Positions 51,612-60,950 are shown, numbered from the stretch's first letter. The stretch: DNA of 64,000 nt from Flavobacteriales bacterium (GCA_016710685.1 JADJVC010000002.1:992001-1056000), one strand, 5' to 3'. The notes: generated from the sequence alone by a model not told the origin. Translations and numbers: made by a program.

Positions 51612-53138
51612 TCAACTCGCCAATTTCAAGGCTTGGTCATTTACGATCCCCGGGAACCGCAGATGGAAGGTGGCGCCTTCGCCGGGAACACCTTCCGCAC
51701 GGATGGATCCCCCGTGCTTTTGCATGATCCGGTGTACCAGCGCAAGACCGATACCGGTACCTTCGAACTGTGCCGTGGGATGTAAGCGTTTGAACATGCC
51801 AAAGAGCTGTTCGTTTTTGCTGTTGTCGAATCCCACGCCGTTGTCTTTTACGAGCACCACTGTATCCTTGCCATCAATGGCAACTTGAACTTGGATGACG
51901 GCATCGTTTCGCAAGCGGGTAAACTTCAGGGCATTGGCGAGCAGGTTGGTAAGCACCACCTGCACCATGGAACCGTCGGCGTTCACCCAAGCTAGTCCGG
52001 GCTCCGGCAGTTCGAACCGCACATGGCCTGTTTCCATTGCGGTGTTGGCAATACATGTACGGGCGATTCCTCCGATGTCCACAACGGTGCGGCTCACCTC
52101 TTGGCTGTCGGTGCGGGCAAAGCGCAGCAGGTCGTCGACCAAGGCGATCAGGCGGGTACTGCCTTTGTGGATCCGCTGGCTCAAGTCACGTTCTTCCCCA
52201 TCACCGCGCATGGCCGCCATGCCCACGAGGTGTTCGCTCAGGGCTTTGATGTTCTTCAACGGGGAGCGCAGGTCATGCGCCACGGAATAGGAGAAGGCAC
52301 CGAGGTCTTCGAGCGCGATCTGCAATTGGGCTGTTCGCTCCGCCACACGCCGGTCTAGTTCATCATTGCTCCGTTTAAGGTTCATTTCGGCACGTTTTTG
52401 TACCGTTATGTCCTTTACCATGGCTTGGAAAAGGCCGTCACCGTTCTCCGTACGTCCAACCAACGTCAATGTCGCCAGGCAAGCTATCGGCCTTCCCTGT
52501 GCATCGCGCAGTTCAACATCGAGGTTGGCTATGGTGCCGCCTCTCCGGTGCTGCCGCATGCGCTTCACCGTTGCGGGCAGGTCGTGTACGCATTCGGAAA
52601 CGGGGCCGCTGAGCAGGATATGCCGTGGCTTTCCCAGCAGTTCTTCGCAAGCACGGTTCACGTCACGCAAGTTGCCGGATGAATCCAGCAGGGCGATAGG
52701 GTCTCCGGATGCCTCAAAGACCTGCCTGTAGCGTTGTTGCATACGCTCACGTTCTTCGCGCAAGCTATGGACCTCATAGGCCTGTTCGATGCGCAAACGC
52801 AGGTCCGTGGGGTCCCAAGGCTTGGTGATGTATGCATGGATACCACCGAAGTTCACCGCGTCGATCACCGCCTCAATATCCGAGAAACCGGTGAGCAGCA
52901 AGCGTGCCGTGCGCGGCCAACGTTCGCGTACTGCGGCCAGAAAAGCGCTTCCGGTCATGCCGGGCATGCGCTGGTCGCTGATCACTACGTGTACGGCGTT
53001 CTTCTCCAGGAAAGCAATGGCCGCCGCCCCGCTGGTCTCCGTATGGACATCGAATTCCCGGCGGAAGGAGGCGCGGAAGGCGGTAAGGTTGCCTTCCTCG
53101 TCGTCCACATAAAGTACTTTGATACGCTCGTTGTCCAT
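51612..53138 (-). CDS. Receiver-PAS-histidine kinase
   Basis: A 508-residue cytoplasmic signalling protein with no membrane helix. Order: receiver domain (residues 1-120; VDDEE, phospho-acceptor Asp55 in VISDQRMPG, LLTGFSD, Lys106 in ITKPWD), PAS domain (about 138-250), HisKA with His288 in YSVAHDLRSPLKN, and an HATPase domain with NLLANALKFT, DNGVGFD and GTGIGLALVHRI. Two bases separate its start from the stop of the upstream 7TM kinase, so it is probably a partner that the kinase phosphorylates. It ends the four-gene minus-strand cluster. Confidence 0.93.
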   Translation of the reverse strand: MDNERIKVLYVDDEEGNLTAFRASFRREFDVHTETSGAAAIAFLEKNAVHVVISDQRMPGMTGSAFLAAVRERWPRTARLLLTGFSDIEAVIDAVNFGGIHAYITKPWDPTDLRLRIEQAYEVHSLREERERMQQRYRQVFEASGDPIALLDSSGNLRDVNRACEELLGKPRHILLSGPVSECVHDLPATVKRMRQHRRGGTIANLDVELRDAQGRPIACLATLTLVGRTENGDGLFQAMVKDITVQKRAEMNLKRSNDELDRRVAERTAQLQIALEDLGAFSYSVAHDLRSPLKNIKALSEHLVGMAAMRGDGEERDLSQRIHKGSTRLIALVDDLLRFARTDSQEVSRTVVDIGGIARTCIANTAMETGHVRFELPEPGLAWVNADGSMVQVVLTNLLANALKFTRLRNDAVIQVQVAIDGKDTVVLVKDNGVGFDNSKNEQLFGMFKRLHPTAQFEGTGIGLALVHRIMQKHGGSIRAEGVPGEGATFHLRFPGIVNDQALKLAS

Positions 53139-53140
53139 TC

Positions 53141-55210
53141 CTATGCGCGTTTGGCGTGGAGTAGCTGTTGGCTGATCGGCATTGTAAGGGTGAATATGCT
53201 GCCTTCCCCCGGGCTACTTTGCACCGTGATGGTGCCATTATGGTCCTCGATGATGCTCAATGCGATGCTCATTCCCAACCCCGTGCCTTCACCCACGTCC
53301 TTGGTAGTGAAGAAAGGTTCGAACAACCGGTGTTGCGTGGCCTCGTCCATGCCGGTGCCGTTGTCGTGTATTTCAAAAATGGCGTGTTCGCCGGTGTGGT
53401 AGGAAACCACGCGCACCTTGCCACCGGCGGCCCCATGCTTTTGCTTCACGGCAAAAATCGCATTGTTCAGCAGGTTCATGAACACTTGGTTCAGCTTGCC
53501 CGCGTAACATTCCACCAATGGCAGTTCCCCAAGATCCAGTTCAATTGCCACCGCATCGCGCACTTGGGGCGCCAACACGACCAAGGTGCTTTTGATGCCC
53601 TCGTTCACGTCCACGGTTTTTAGCTCATATTCATCTAACCGGCTGAAGGTGCGGAGGCCGCGCACGATCTCTGAGGTGCGTTGTGCGCCGCTTTCCAAGT
53701 TGAGCAGGATCTCGTCCACTTCCTTCATGTTGAACTCCAAGTCGATTCGATCTTCCAACAAGCGCACTTCCTCCAGGTCGCGGCCATTGATGCGCGCATC
53801 GCGGTAAGCCATCAGCACTTCCCGCAGTTCGGACAAGTCCCGTTTTAATGGGGGAATGCTACTGCTGATGAAGTTGATCGGGTTGTTGATCTCATGCGCA
53901 ATCCCTGCGGTCAATTGACCGAGCGCGGCCATTTTTTCGGCATTAACCAATTGGCTCTGCGTGCGCTTTAAGTGATCGGTGCTTGCCTGCAAGGCCAGCG
54001 TACGCTCGGTGACCTTGCGTTCCAAGGTGACATTTTGGTTGAGGATTATTTGCTCATTCTCCTTGGCGATGCGCAATGCCTCTCCTTGTGAAAAATCTTT
54101 CTCACGACGCAGGATGTTGATCCGGTCGGCCAGACCAAATGACAGAAGTATGCCTTCGATGGCTGATCCGATTGGCATGATGAAGACCGTGAAATCATTG
54201 TAGGGAAGGACACCCATGTCCTTTAAGGTGAATACCAATATCCCGATCAAGAGAACGCTCCATGAGATCAGGAAAAAAACAGCCTGCCTGGACCCCATAC
54301 GCCAGACTTTCAAAATGGTTATGAATTGATAACCAGCGAACAGGCCAGCTGCTATTTGAGCCAATTGATAGCCGACTGAAGGGTTTATGAAAAGGTATAG
54401 GAAAATGACTATTCCAAACAAACCATAAAAATATTTAATTCCCGAATGTAAACGCGGTACATTTTTTGCCGTATCAATGAATCTCTTCATGAATTCGCTG
54501 GCAGCAAACGCACTGGCGAACGTAAATACGATAGATGATTTAACGGATATCCAAGGATAGTTCGAAGAAATGTAATATTGAAACACGCCCCAAAATGCAA
54601 TTTGAGCCAAAGTGATGAATACGATATACACGACATATACCACATAAGTCCTATCCCGAATCGATAGAAATATAAATATATTGTACAACGCCAACGCAAG
54701 CATTATACCGATATACATTCCAATACGCAAATCCCTCACAGAAGTCACAGGGACAAAGTTCAAAGCAGAATACACCTTTAAAGGCACCTGAAGTTGTTTG
54801 GAACTGGCAAGCCTGAATAAGGCAGTAGCGCTATCTCCGATCTCGATGGGCAGGTTAAAGGCAAATTCAGGTTGAGCAATACCACGTGTTGAAGATGGAC
54901 GGCTTTGACCGGTGGCACCGATCAACGTGGCTTTGCCTGCTTTCAGAAGGTATAGGTCGACAACTTCGATCTCCGCATGTTCAAGGTCAAGGATCAGGTG
55001 ATCATACTTGGTGTCGTTTTTAATGCACACGCGCACCCAGTAGGCAGATGAAGAAATCCCCAGATTCGGTACGAAGGCATTGGACGTTTGGAAATCGCCG
55101 CTTGCGATGACTTGATCAACGCCCATTTGGGCTGATGAGTCTTCAAGGATCTGGACGAACTTGCCCAGGTATCCCTGTTGCATGGAGGCCGTCACTGGGC
55201 CGGATTCCAC
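53141..55210 (-). CDS. 7TM-DISM sensor histidine kinase (N-terminus broken by a G-run error)
   Basis: Sensor kinase of about 690 residues from the GTG at 55210. It has an extracytoplasmic DISMED2-like beta domain (about 30-150), a seven-helix 7TMR-DISM membrane block (160-370), a coiled coil, HisKA with His439 (GIAHEINNPINF) and an HATPase domain (NQVFMNLLNNA, DNGTGMD, GEGTGLGMS). The GTG start lacks a signal peptide. One extra G in the run at 55249-55252 would extend it to an ATG at 55269, giving MKRIIAGVFCILPFLLHAS. The helix-coding region (about 54300-54760) is visibly AT-richer than its surroundings. DISMED domains are suspected to bind sugars or other small ligands. Confidence 0.9.
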   Translation of the reverse strand: MESGPVTASMQQGYLGKFVQILEDSSAQMGVDQVIASGDFQTSNAFVPNLGISSSAYWVRVCIKNDTKYDHLILDLEHAEIEVVDLYLLKAGKATLIGATGQSRPSSTRGIAQPEFAFNLPIEIGDSATALFRLASSKQLQVPLKVYSALNFVPVTSVRDLRIGMYIGIMLALALYNIFIFLSIRDRTYVVYVVYIVFITLAQIAFWGVFQYYISSNYPWISVKSSIVFTFASAFAASEFMKRFIDTAKNVPRLHSGIKYFYGLFGIVIFLYLFINPSVGYQLAQIAAGLFAGYQFITILKVWRMGSRQAVFFLISWSVLLIGILVFTLKDMGVLPYNDFTVFIMPIGSAIEGILLSFGLADRINILRREKDFSQGEALRIAKENEQIILNQNVTLERKVTERTLALQASTDHLKRTQSQLVNAEKMAALGQLTAGIAHEINNPINFISSSIPPLKRDLSELREVLMAYRDARINGRDLEEVRLLEDRIDLEFNMKEVDEILLNLESGAQRTSEIVRGLRTFSRLDEYELKTVDVNEGIKSTLVVLAPQVRDAVAIELDLGELPLVECYAGKLNQVFMNLLNNAIFAVKQKHGAAGGKVRVVSYHTGEHAIFEIHDNGTGMDEATQHRLFEPFFTTKDVGEGTGLGMSIALSIIEDHNGTITVQSSPGEGSIFTLTMPISQQLLHAKRA

Positions 55211-55310
55211 CGTGGACGCATGAAGCAGGAAGGGTAAAATGCAAAAGACCCCGCGATGATTCGTTTCATTGGGGCGTTATACGCCCGCAAGGCAACGTTG
55301 GTTCTCGCTC

Positions 55311-56075
55311 TTACGCCGTCTCAGCATAATGGGACCTATCCTCTACGATCGAGCGATAGGCCCACATGTCAATGGGAACTCCTGAAATACGAAGGTGATA
55401 GTCCAACATTGTCGGCGTTCCGTTCAAAACCTCGAGGCGGCTTTGTTCAGGTCGTAACCGAAGACTTAGCAGTTGATTTCTATACGGATACGGCGCTGTA
55501 TCCAGTGTTAGTACGTCGGGTATGACCATGGCGATCCCCTTGAAATTGGGGATGGGATAGTCAAAAGAGCCACCATTTCCCAATTCTTCGATAATCGTGA
55601 ATCCGGCTTTCAAAGCGTGTCGCAGTGTATAGTGCGAGGCCAAGCACACCATGGTCTTCAATTTGAGGTGATTGGCAAGAGAAACTGCCGCGAAAGCGAG
55701 CATTGGAGGTAAACCACGCGCGCCGTATCGATTCGCATTCCATAAGCCGCAAACTTCCGCATTTCCACCAAATCCCAGGCGGTTTAACGTGTGATGGACG
55801 TTAGGGTCCAACTTGATCAATGCTTCCTCGATCGGCAGCAACTTTCCTTCCCTGTGAACCTCGACCCGAATGCCGCCCACCATGCCTGATCTTTCCGAAA
55901 AGGCGGCTATGACATACGTATCCGGGTCTGTGGTCCAAGCGGCGGTATTTGTGGTCACACTTCCAATGCCGAAGTCCTCCAGAACTTTCCTGTGTTCTGA
56001 GATAAATTCGGCACAAAGGGCGGGCTCATCCGGAGCTAGGAATGCTTTTAGCGTGAGACGGTCCATCAGTTCCAT
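55311..56075 (-). CDS. Acyltransferase-like protein (GNAT/LuxI-FeeM-like fold, tentative)
   Basis: A 254-residue protein starting at MELMDRLTLKAFLAPDEPALC, one base after the stop of the E1-nitroreductase gene. The middle, YVIAAFSERSGMVGGIRVEVHREGKLLPIEEALIKL then EVCGLWNANRYGARGLPPMLAFAAVSLANHLKLKTMVCLASHYTLRHALKAGFTII, follows the strand-helix order of GNAT-fold proteins such as N-acyl amino acid synthases and acyl-homoserine-lactone synthases. This placement rests on pattern only. It may attach an acyl or related group to a small molecule made with the neighbouring gene product. Confidence 0.6.
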   Translation of the reverse strand: MELMDRLTLKAFLAPDEPALCAEFISEHRKVLEDFGIGSVTTNTAAWTTDPDTYVIAAFSERSGMVGGIRVEVHREGKLLPIEEALIKLDPNVHHTLNRLGFGGNAEVCGLWNANRYGARGLPPMLAFAAVSLANHLKLKTMVCLASHYTLRHALKAGFTIIEELGNGGSFDYPIPNFKGIAMVIPDVLTLDTAPYPYRNQLLSLRLRPEQSRLEVLNGTPTMLDYHLRISGVPIDMWAYRSIVEDRSHYAETA

Positions 56076-56076
56076 A

Positions 56077-58413
56077 TCAATGTATCGGTGTGTGTCGGGG
56101 GTAATCGGTTGGCTGAACGAATAATTCACTCACCGGGCGCCGTAAGGCACGCATACTGGGTTGCCCCGCGTTTGAAATGCGCACCATGAACAAAGGATGT
56201 TCTTCCTTCAATTTCCAAAGCGCCGTGAATTCCTTTCGGATATCCTTTAACCCTTCTTGCTCGTGCAAGCGCAAACCATTGCTCTCGAGATCAAGCATAT
56301 GCGTCATAAAGATGGGCGCCGAAATAGGATGGACGGAAAACCCCGCTGCGTTCGCGGACATCCACAGCCGTTCGACAGCACGTCCGCCATCCAGACGTGC
56401 GTTTGCACCTTCTTCCGAAGTGCAAATAAGGATCACGGCCGAGGAAGCCCTGATCGCTTTTCCTGAGATCTCTTCCAGGCCTTTTCCCCCTTTCCATTGG
56501 TCGATCAAGTCCATGGCGCGCCGGTCCGAAGCAACTTTGAGGCCAACGATATTGGAAGTCGAGAGTTCCATCGATGCCAAGTCGAGCCCATCAGTTGAAC
56601 CTTGGGGCGTTTCCGGGGACCAGCGCAGTTCGTTTTCGAAGAATTCGCGGTGTCCGATGGGATTGAGCAACCGTAACCGTTCGGCCGAACCACAAAGTCG
56701 GGCCAGGACCGCCAACTTCTCAGGTTGCGTAACAAGTTGAGCGGAGCATCCTGCCATGGACTGGACCGCCGCATCCAATTTTTGGAAGTTCTCCCGCGGG
56801 AAGGGCTGTGGTTCCGTGATCTTCCGATTCGTGCAGCGGATGCCGATCATGCTGGACAAGTGGTCCATAACATGGGGTTCAGCTGAGGTCATGGGTTGAG
56901 TATGAAATTCAAAGACGCACACCAGCCCGTTGAATCCCGGGACCGGTGAATTGCGCAGGCTCACTTCAAGACCAAGGACATGAGCTTTCAAAACAATATT
57001 CTCGGTGCAAGCCCCCAGTGCGATCTGCGCGATGAAATGGTCCGGGTCCCAAAAGGAAGCGGAACGAGGCTTATCATGAAAAAGCAGCAAGCGCTTATCA
57101 TGCCATAGGAACTTCCATGGTTGCATGTTCCCCGCGCTAGGAGCCAAACCACCGGCCACAACGAGTTCGTTGATCGTATCCGATTGCAGGTCACAACTAG
57201 TTTGTGTGGCGGGCCCCAGAACATCGGTGATCTCCTGAAGTTCATCGATTCCCAACCGGAAACCGGAATGAGCCGAAGGCATTGAGAGAGGCTCAATTGA
57301 GGGGTCGGCGACCAATTCATCGAGGTCCACGAACCAGCGGCCGGAACTCCGGAAGTGATCGAGTGCGATGCGTCGAACGACGTCGCCTGCCAATGCTCCA
57401 CCCAAAACAACGGAAGTGGCCAGTTGGGGCCAAGTGCTTATACTTTGGTTCAACTCGATCACAGATGCCTTCATCCTTGGGCTCAATGTGTCTATTCCGG
57501 TGATCGGCACCATAAACGGCATCTTTTCCTCAGAAGTCATCGGCCGCGCTGCCGCGTCCAGGTCCAGATGTTCGATCCAGCCGTGCATAAGGGGTCGATC
57601 CGGTTCCAGGTCAAAGCGCTCAACGTCCAAGCAGCCCCTGTCGCTCATGTCCATTACCACGGGAATGCCCAATGCCTTAGCTTTTTGGCGGGCCAAAATT
57701 TTGATATCCACACTGTCGCATTCCTCCACCACTACATCCAGCGCACCACCTCCGGTGAAGAAGGTATCCATGTTCTCCTTGGTAAGGCCGTCTGTGAAGC
57801 ACACCACTTTCAAGTACGGGTCCAGCTCCGCGATCTCGCGCGCCGTCATGATCGCTTTGTTCACGCCCAGGTTGTGTACGCCGCTGCGCAAGCGGTTCAG
57901 GTTGCTGAGGTCCAACGTATCGAAATCGGCCAGGCGGATCTCGCCGAAAGAGCGTTCCAGTGCCATGGCGAGGCTTACCGATTGGCCTACGGAAAGCCCG
58001 ATCACGCCGACTTTCAAGCGGGAGAGTTTTTCCTGTTCTTTCGCGGTGATCTTGTTCCGGTTCCGGTTGGTGCGCACAAAGGCGAACGCGGCTTCCGGCA
58101 GCAGGTGTACCAGCCTGTTCGTCCATGCGAAATAGGCCCAAGAACCGTAGCTATGCAGGTCGCTGCCATCCACGATGGTAGCCACTTCGGCCCGTGTTTC
58201 TTCCGCGGAAAGTTTCCGTTTCGGGTGGCGCAGTTTGGCGTATTCGTCCAATTGAGCCTGAATGGTGTCCGAAATGTTTTCCGGCGGCACCACCTTCAGG
58301 AGTTGCTGGAATCGCAGGTCCGCGTGCGGATCTTTTAGGTGGAGGAGTTCTGCTCGGAACACAATTAAATGAACAGGGACTTCCGCATGTGCGGGTGTCG
58401 TGGGGGAAGGCAT
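56077..58413 (-). CDS. ThiF/E1-like plus nitroreductase fusion (Rv1355c-like)
   Basis: A 778-residue two-domain enzyme. After about 120 N-terminal residues, an E1/ThiF-like adenylating domain has VGVIGLSVGQSVS (136-148), the acidic loop ADFDTLDLSNLNRLRSG (162-178), Lys186 (NKAIMTAREI) and Asp233 (EECDSVD). E1-like proteins of this kind activate carboxyl groups with ATP. From about residue 415 a nitroreductase-like flavin domain begins (GGLAPSAGNMQPWKFLWHD, residues 421-439) and runs to the C-terminus. It resembles proteins annotated Rv1355c-like in databases. Reaction and substrate are unknown. It heads the minus-strand signalling cluster. Confidence 0.8.
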   Translation of the reverse strand: MPSPTTPAHAEVPVHLIVFRAELLHLKDPHADLRFQQLLKVVPPENISDTIQAQLDEYAKLRHPKRKLSAEETRAEVATIVDGSDLHSYGSWAYFAWTNRLVHLLPEAAFAFVRTNRNRNKITAKEQEKLSRLKVGVIGLSVGQSVSLAMALERSFGEIRLADFDTLDLSNLNRLRSGVHNLGVNKAIMTAREIAELDPYLKVVCFTDGLTKENMDTFFTGGGALDVVVEECDSVDIKILARQKAKALGIPVVMDMSDRGCLDVERFDLEPDRPLMHGWIEHLDLDAAARPMTSEEKMPFMVPITGIDTLSPRMKASVIELNQSISTWPQLATSVVLGGALAGDVVRRIALDHFRSSGRWFVDLDELVADPSIEPLSMPSAHSGFRLGIDELQEITDVLGPATQTSCDLQSDTINELVVAGGLAPSAGNMQPWKFLWHDKRLLLFHDKPRSASFWDPDHFIAQIALGACTENIVLKAHVLGLEVSLRNSPVPGFNGLVCVFEFHTQPMTSAEPHVMDHLSSMIGIRCTNRKITEPQPFPRENFQKLDAAVQSMAGCSAQLVTQPEKLAVLARLCGSAERLRLLNPIGHREFFENELRWSPETPQGSTDGLDLASMELSTSNIVGLKVASDRRAMDLIDQWKGGKGLEEISGKAIRASSAVILICTSEEGANARLDGGRAVERLWMSANAAGFSVHPISAPIFMTHMLDLESNGLRLHEQEGLKDIRKEFTALWKLKEEHPLFMVRISNAGQPSMRALRRPVSELFVQPTDYPRHTPIH

Positions 58414-58563
58414 GGAAACGAAACGTGGAGCAACTTCCGCTATTCGGCGCGAATATAACCTGCTTTGGCAAATCAGTTTTCAACGATGGCCGGCCAGACT
58501 AAAAACTGTCGAACTTTTTGCACGTTCATGCGTATCACCCGTACGAACTTCACATCGATCCCC

Positions 58564-59061
58564 ATGGGCACACCCAAACTCCCTACTTCCGCAAATTCAG
58601 CGGTAAAACTCCCCAAGGTTCTTTTTCTGGACGGCAGTGCTGCCAACAGGTCGGCCTTTGAAGATGCATTCCAAGGCGAGTTCGAATTGAGCGTTGCCGG
58701 AGGATTGGATGAAGCTTGGGAATTGCTCGCGGACGGTACCATGGACGTTGTGATCTGTGACCAGATGTTGCCCGGCATCGCAGGAAGCGAGGCATTGCGG
58801 CAAGTGAAGCAGCGCCATCCACGAGCAAGGCGTATGCTCATTACAGCGCATGCCGACTTGCAATCGCTGGTTGATGCATTGAACCGGGCAGGGGTATGCC
58901 ATTACATCCAAAAGCCGTGGGAAACGGAAAAAGTGCGCATAGCGGTGCTGGAAGCCCACGCCACTTTGCTGGCCGAAGAAGCGAAAGACGCGTACACCAT
59001 GCAATTGCAGGAGTCCAACCGGCAATTGGAATTTGCCTTGCGCCAGCGCCTGCTCTCGTAG
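58564..59061 (+). CDS. Stand-alone receiver-domain protein
   Basis: A 165-residue protein starting at MGTPKLPTSANSAVKL, divergent from the E1-nitroreductase gene with 150 bp between starts. The receiver domain has the phospho-acceptor Asp66 in VVICDQMLPGIAG, LITAHAD and the Lys of HYIQKPWETEK. The usual acidic pair near residue 23 is reduced to one Asp (FLDGS). A helical tail (AYTMQLQESNRQLEFALRQRL) follows and no output domain is present. The DQ-M-PG/KPW pattern matches the receiver of the 51612-53138 kinase, so the two may share a partner. The upstream codons in frame look non-coding. Confidence 0.85.
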   Translation: MGTPKLPTSANSAVKLPKVLFLDGSAANRSAFEDAFQGEFELSVAGGLDEAWELLADGTMDVVICDQMLPGIAGSEALRQVKQRHPRARRMLITAHADLQSLVDALNRAGVCHYIQKPWETEKVRIAVLEAHATLLAEEAKDAYTMQLQESNRQLEFALRQRLLS

Positions 59062-59090
59062 GTACGGCGCATAGGGGCGATCTTTGTGCC

Positions 59091-60950
59091 ATGCGCAAGA
59101 TCCCATTGGCCGCCGTTTTCGCCTTGGCCATCAGTTCCTTATCCGCCCAATGTGATGGCTGGCAGCAGCACATCACTTGTTCCCTTTCCGTGGAACTGGA
59201 TGTGGCCACGCACCTGTTCACCGGAACGGAAGAGTTGGCTTATGTGAACAACAGCCCGGATACGTTGCGCGAACTCTTCTTCCATCTTTACCTCAACGCC
59301 TTCAAGCCGGGCAGTGAGATGGACGTGCGGTCGCGCACTGTCCTCGACCCGGACCCTAGGGTCGGTGACCGTATCGCGTCGCTAACGCCCGACGAAGTGG
59401 GCGACCTGCAATGCAGGTCAATGCAGCAGGAAAGTAAAGCCGTGACCATGGAAACCATGGGCACTGTAATGCGGGCCACATTGCCGACCGCCGTGGCTCC
59501 CGGCGATTCCACGCGGCTCAGCATCGGCTTCAGCGGCCAAGTGCCCCTACAGATCCGTCGCACCGGCCGCGACAATGCCGAGGGGATCGCCTACAGCATG
59601 GCGCAATGGTTCCCCAAAGTGGCCGCATACGATGAGCGCGGCTGGCATGCCGACCCTTACGTGGGCCGGGAATTTTATGGGGAATGGGGCAACTACGAGG
59701 TGGCGATCACCTTGGACAGTTCTTACACCGTTGCAGCTACAGGCGTGCTGGCCAATGCGGACGAGATCGGCCATGGATATGCACCGCTTACCCGGCCTCA
59801 ACAGCGGAAGGACGGCAAGCTCACTTGGCGTTTCAGCGCGCCGCGCGTGCATGATTTTGCCTGGAGCGCGGACCCGCACTACAAGCACGTAACGGCGCAA
59901 GTGCCGAACGGCCCATTGTTGCGGTTCATCTACTTGGACAAGCCTGAATACGCGGAAACATGGGGCCAGTTGCCGAGCTACATGGTGCGTGCGGTGGAAC
60001 TGCTGAACAAAGATTTCGGCACCTACCCGTGGCCTGTGTTCACCTTCGCACAAGGCGGCGATGGCGGCATGGAATACCCCATGTTCACATTGATCACGGG
60101 CGAACGCCGGTTGGGCAGTTTGATCGGCACATCGCTGCACGAGATCACGCACAACTGGTACTACGGTGTGCTGGCCAGTGACGAACTAAGCTATCCGTGG
60201 ATGGACGAAGGGTTCTCCGAATATGCAGGGGAAGAAGTGATCCATCAACTTTTGCCGGCCTCCAAAACGGGTCGCGACCATGCGGAATCGCGCATGGCTT
60301 ACCTCAACTTTTTAACCCAGCCGGACAACGAACCGATGACCGTGGAAGCCGACCACTTCAGCACCAACCGGTCTTACAGCGTTACGGCATACAGCAAGGG
60401 CGAATTCCTGCTGGACCAGCTCGGGGCCGTGATCGGTGACAGCACATTGCACCGCGGCCTGCTCCGCTATTTCGATGCCTGCGCCTTCAAACATCCCGGC
60501 CCGATCGACGTGCAGCGCGCCATGGAAAAGGAAAGTGGCTTGCAGCTTGGCTGGTATTTCAAAGAAACCTTGAACACGGTGCGCGCCATGGACTACGCGG
60601 TGGATTCCCTGGCGGGCAACAAGGACAGTACCGTTATCACGTTGGCGAACAACGGCCTGTATTTGATGCCCGTTGATGTGGAAGTGTTGACCACGGGCGG
60701 AAAATCGCACTACTTCAACATCCCCTTGTCGCTGATGTTGGGCGCACGGAAGGAAATGCCGATGGGCAAGGAGTGGAGCACGTTGAAGCCTTGGCAATGG
60801 ACCGATCCGTACTACACGTTCACACTGCCTATTCCCTTGAAAAAGATACGGCAGGTGCAGATGGACCCGTTTGAACGGATGGGCGATGCGGACAGGGGCA
60901 ACGACAAATGGTCATCGTTCTCCGACATGCCGGAGCATCGGAACGATTGA
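59091..60950 (+). CDS. Secreted M1-family metallopeptidase
   Basis: A 619-residue peptidase starting at MRKIPLAAVFALAISSLSAQ (signal peptide), nine bases after a GATCTTTG element and 29 bp after the receiver gene. The N-terminal beta domain is M1-like. The catalytic domain has GGMEYP (residues 325-330), the zinc motif HEITH (350-354) and the third ligand Glu373 in MDEGFSEYAGEE. These enzymes release N-terminal residues from peptides; this one is probably periplasmic or secreted. No T9SS tail is seen. Confidence 0.93.
   Translation: MRKIPLAAVFALAISSLSAQCDGWQQHITCSLSVELDVATHLFTGTEELAYVNNSPDTLRELFFHLYLNAFKPGSEMDVRSRTVLDPDPRVGDRIASLTPDEVGDLQCRSMQQESKAVTMETMGTVMRATLPTAVAPGDSTRLSIGFSGQVPLQIRRTGRDNAEGIAYSMAQWFPKVAAYDERGWHADPYVGREFYGEWGNYEVAITLDSSYTVAATGVLANADEIGHGYAPLTRPQQRKDGKLTWRFSAPRVHDFAWSADPHYKHVTAQVPNGPLLRFIYLDKPEYAETWGQLPSYMVRAVELLNKDFGTYPWPVFTFAQGGDGGMEYPMFTLITGERRLGSLIGTSLHEITHNWYYGVLASDELSYPWMDEGFSEYAGEEVIHQLLPASKTGRDHAESRMAYLNFLTQPDNEPMTVEADHFSTNRSYSVTAYSKGEFLLDQLGAVIGDSTLHRGLLRYFDACAFKHPGPIDVQRAMEKESGLQLGWYFKETLNTVRAMDYAVDSLAGNKDSTVITLANNGLYLMPVDVEVLTTGGKSHYFNIPLSLMLGARKEMPMGKEWSTLKPWQWTDPYYTFTLPIPLKKIRQVQMDPFERMGDADRGNDKWSSFSDMPEHRND

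Noticed and set aside
57355..58338. A 327-residue plus-strand open frame
   Set aside because: Antisense to the E1-nitroreductase gene and rich in His, Val and Gln; no coherent domain.
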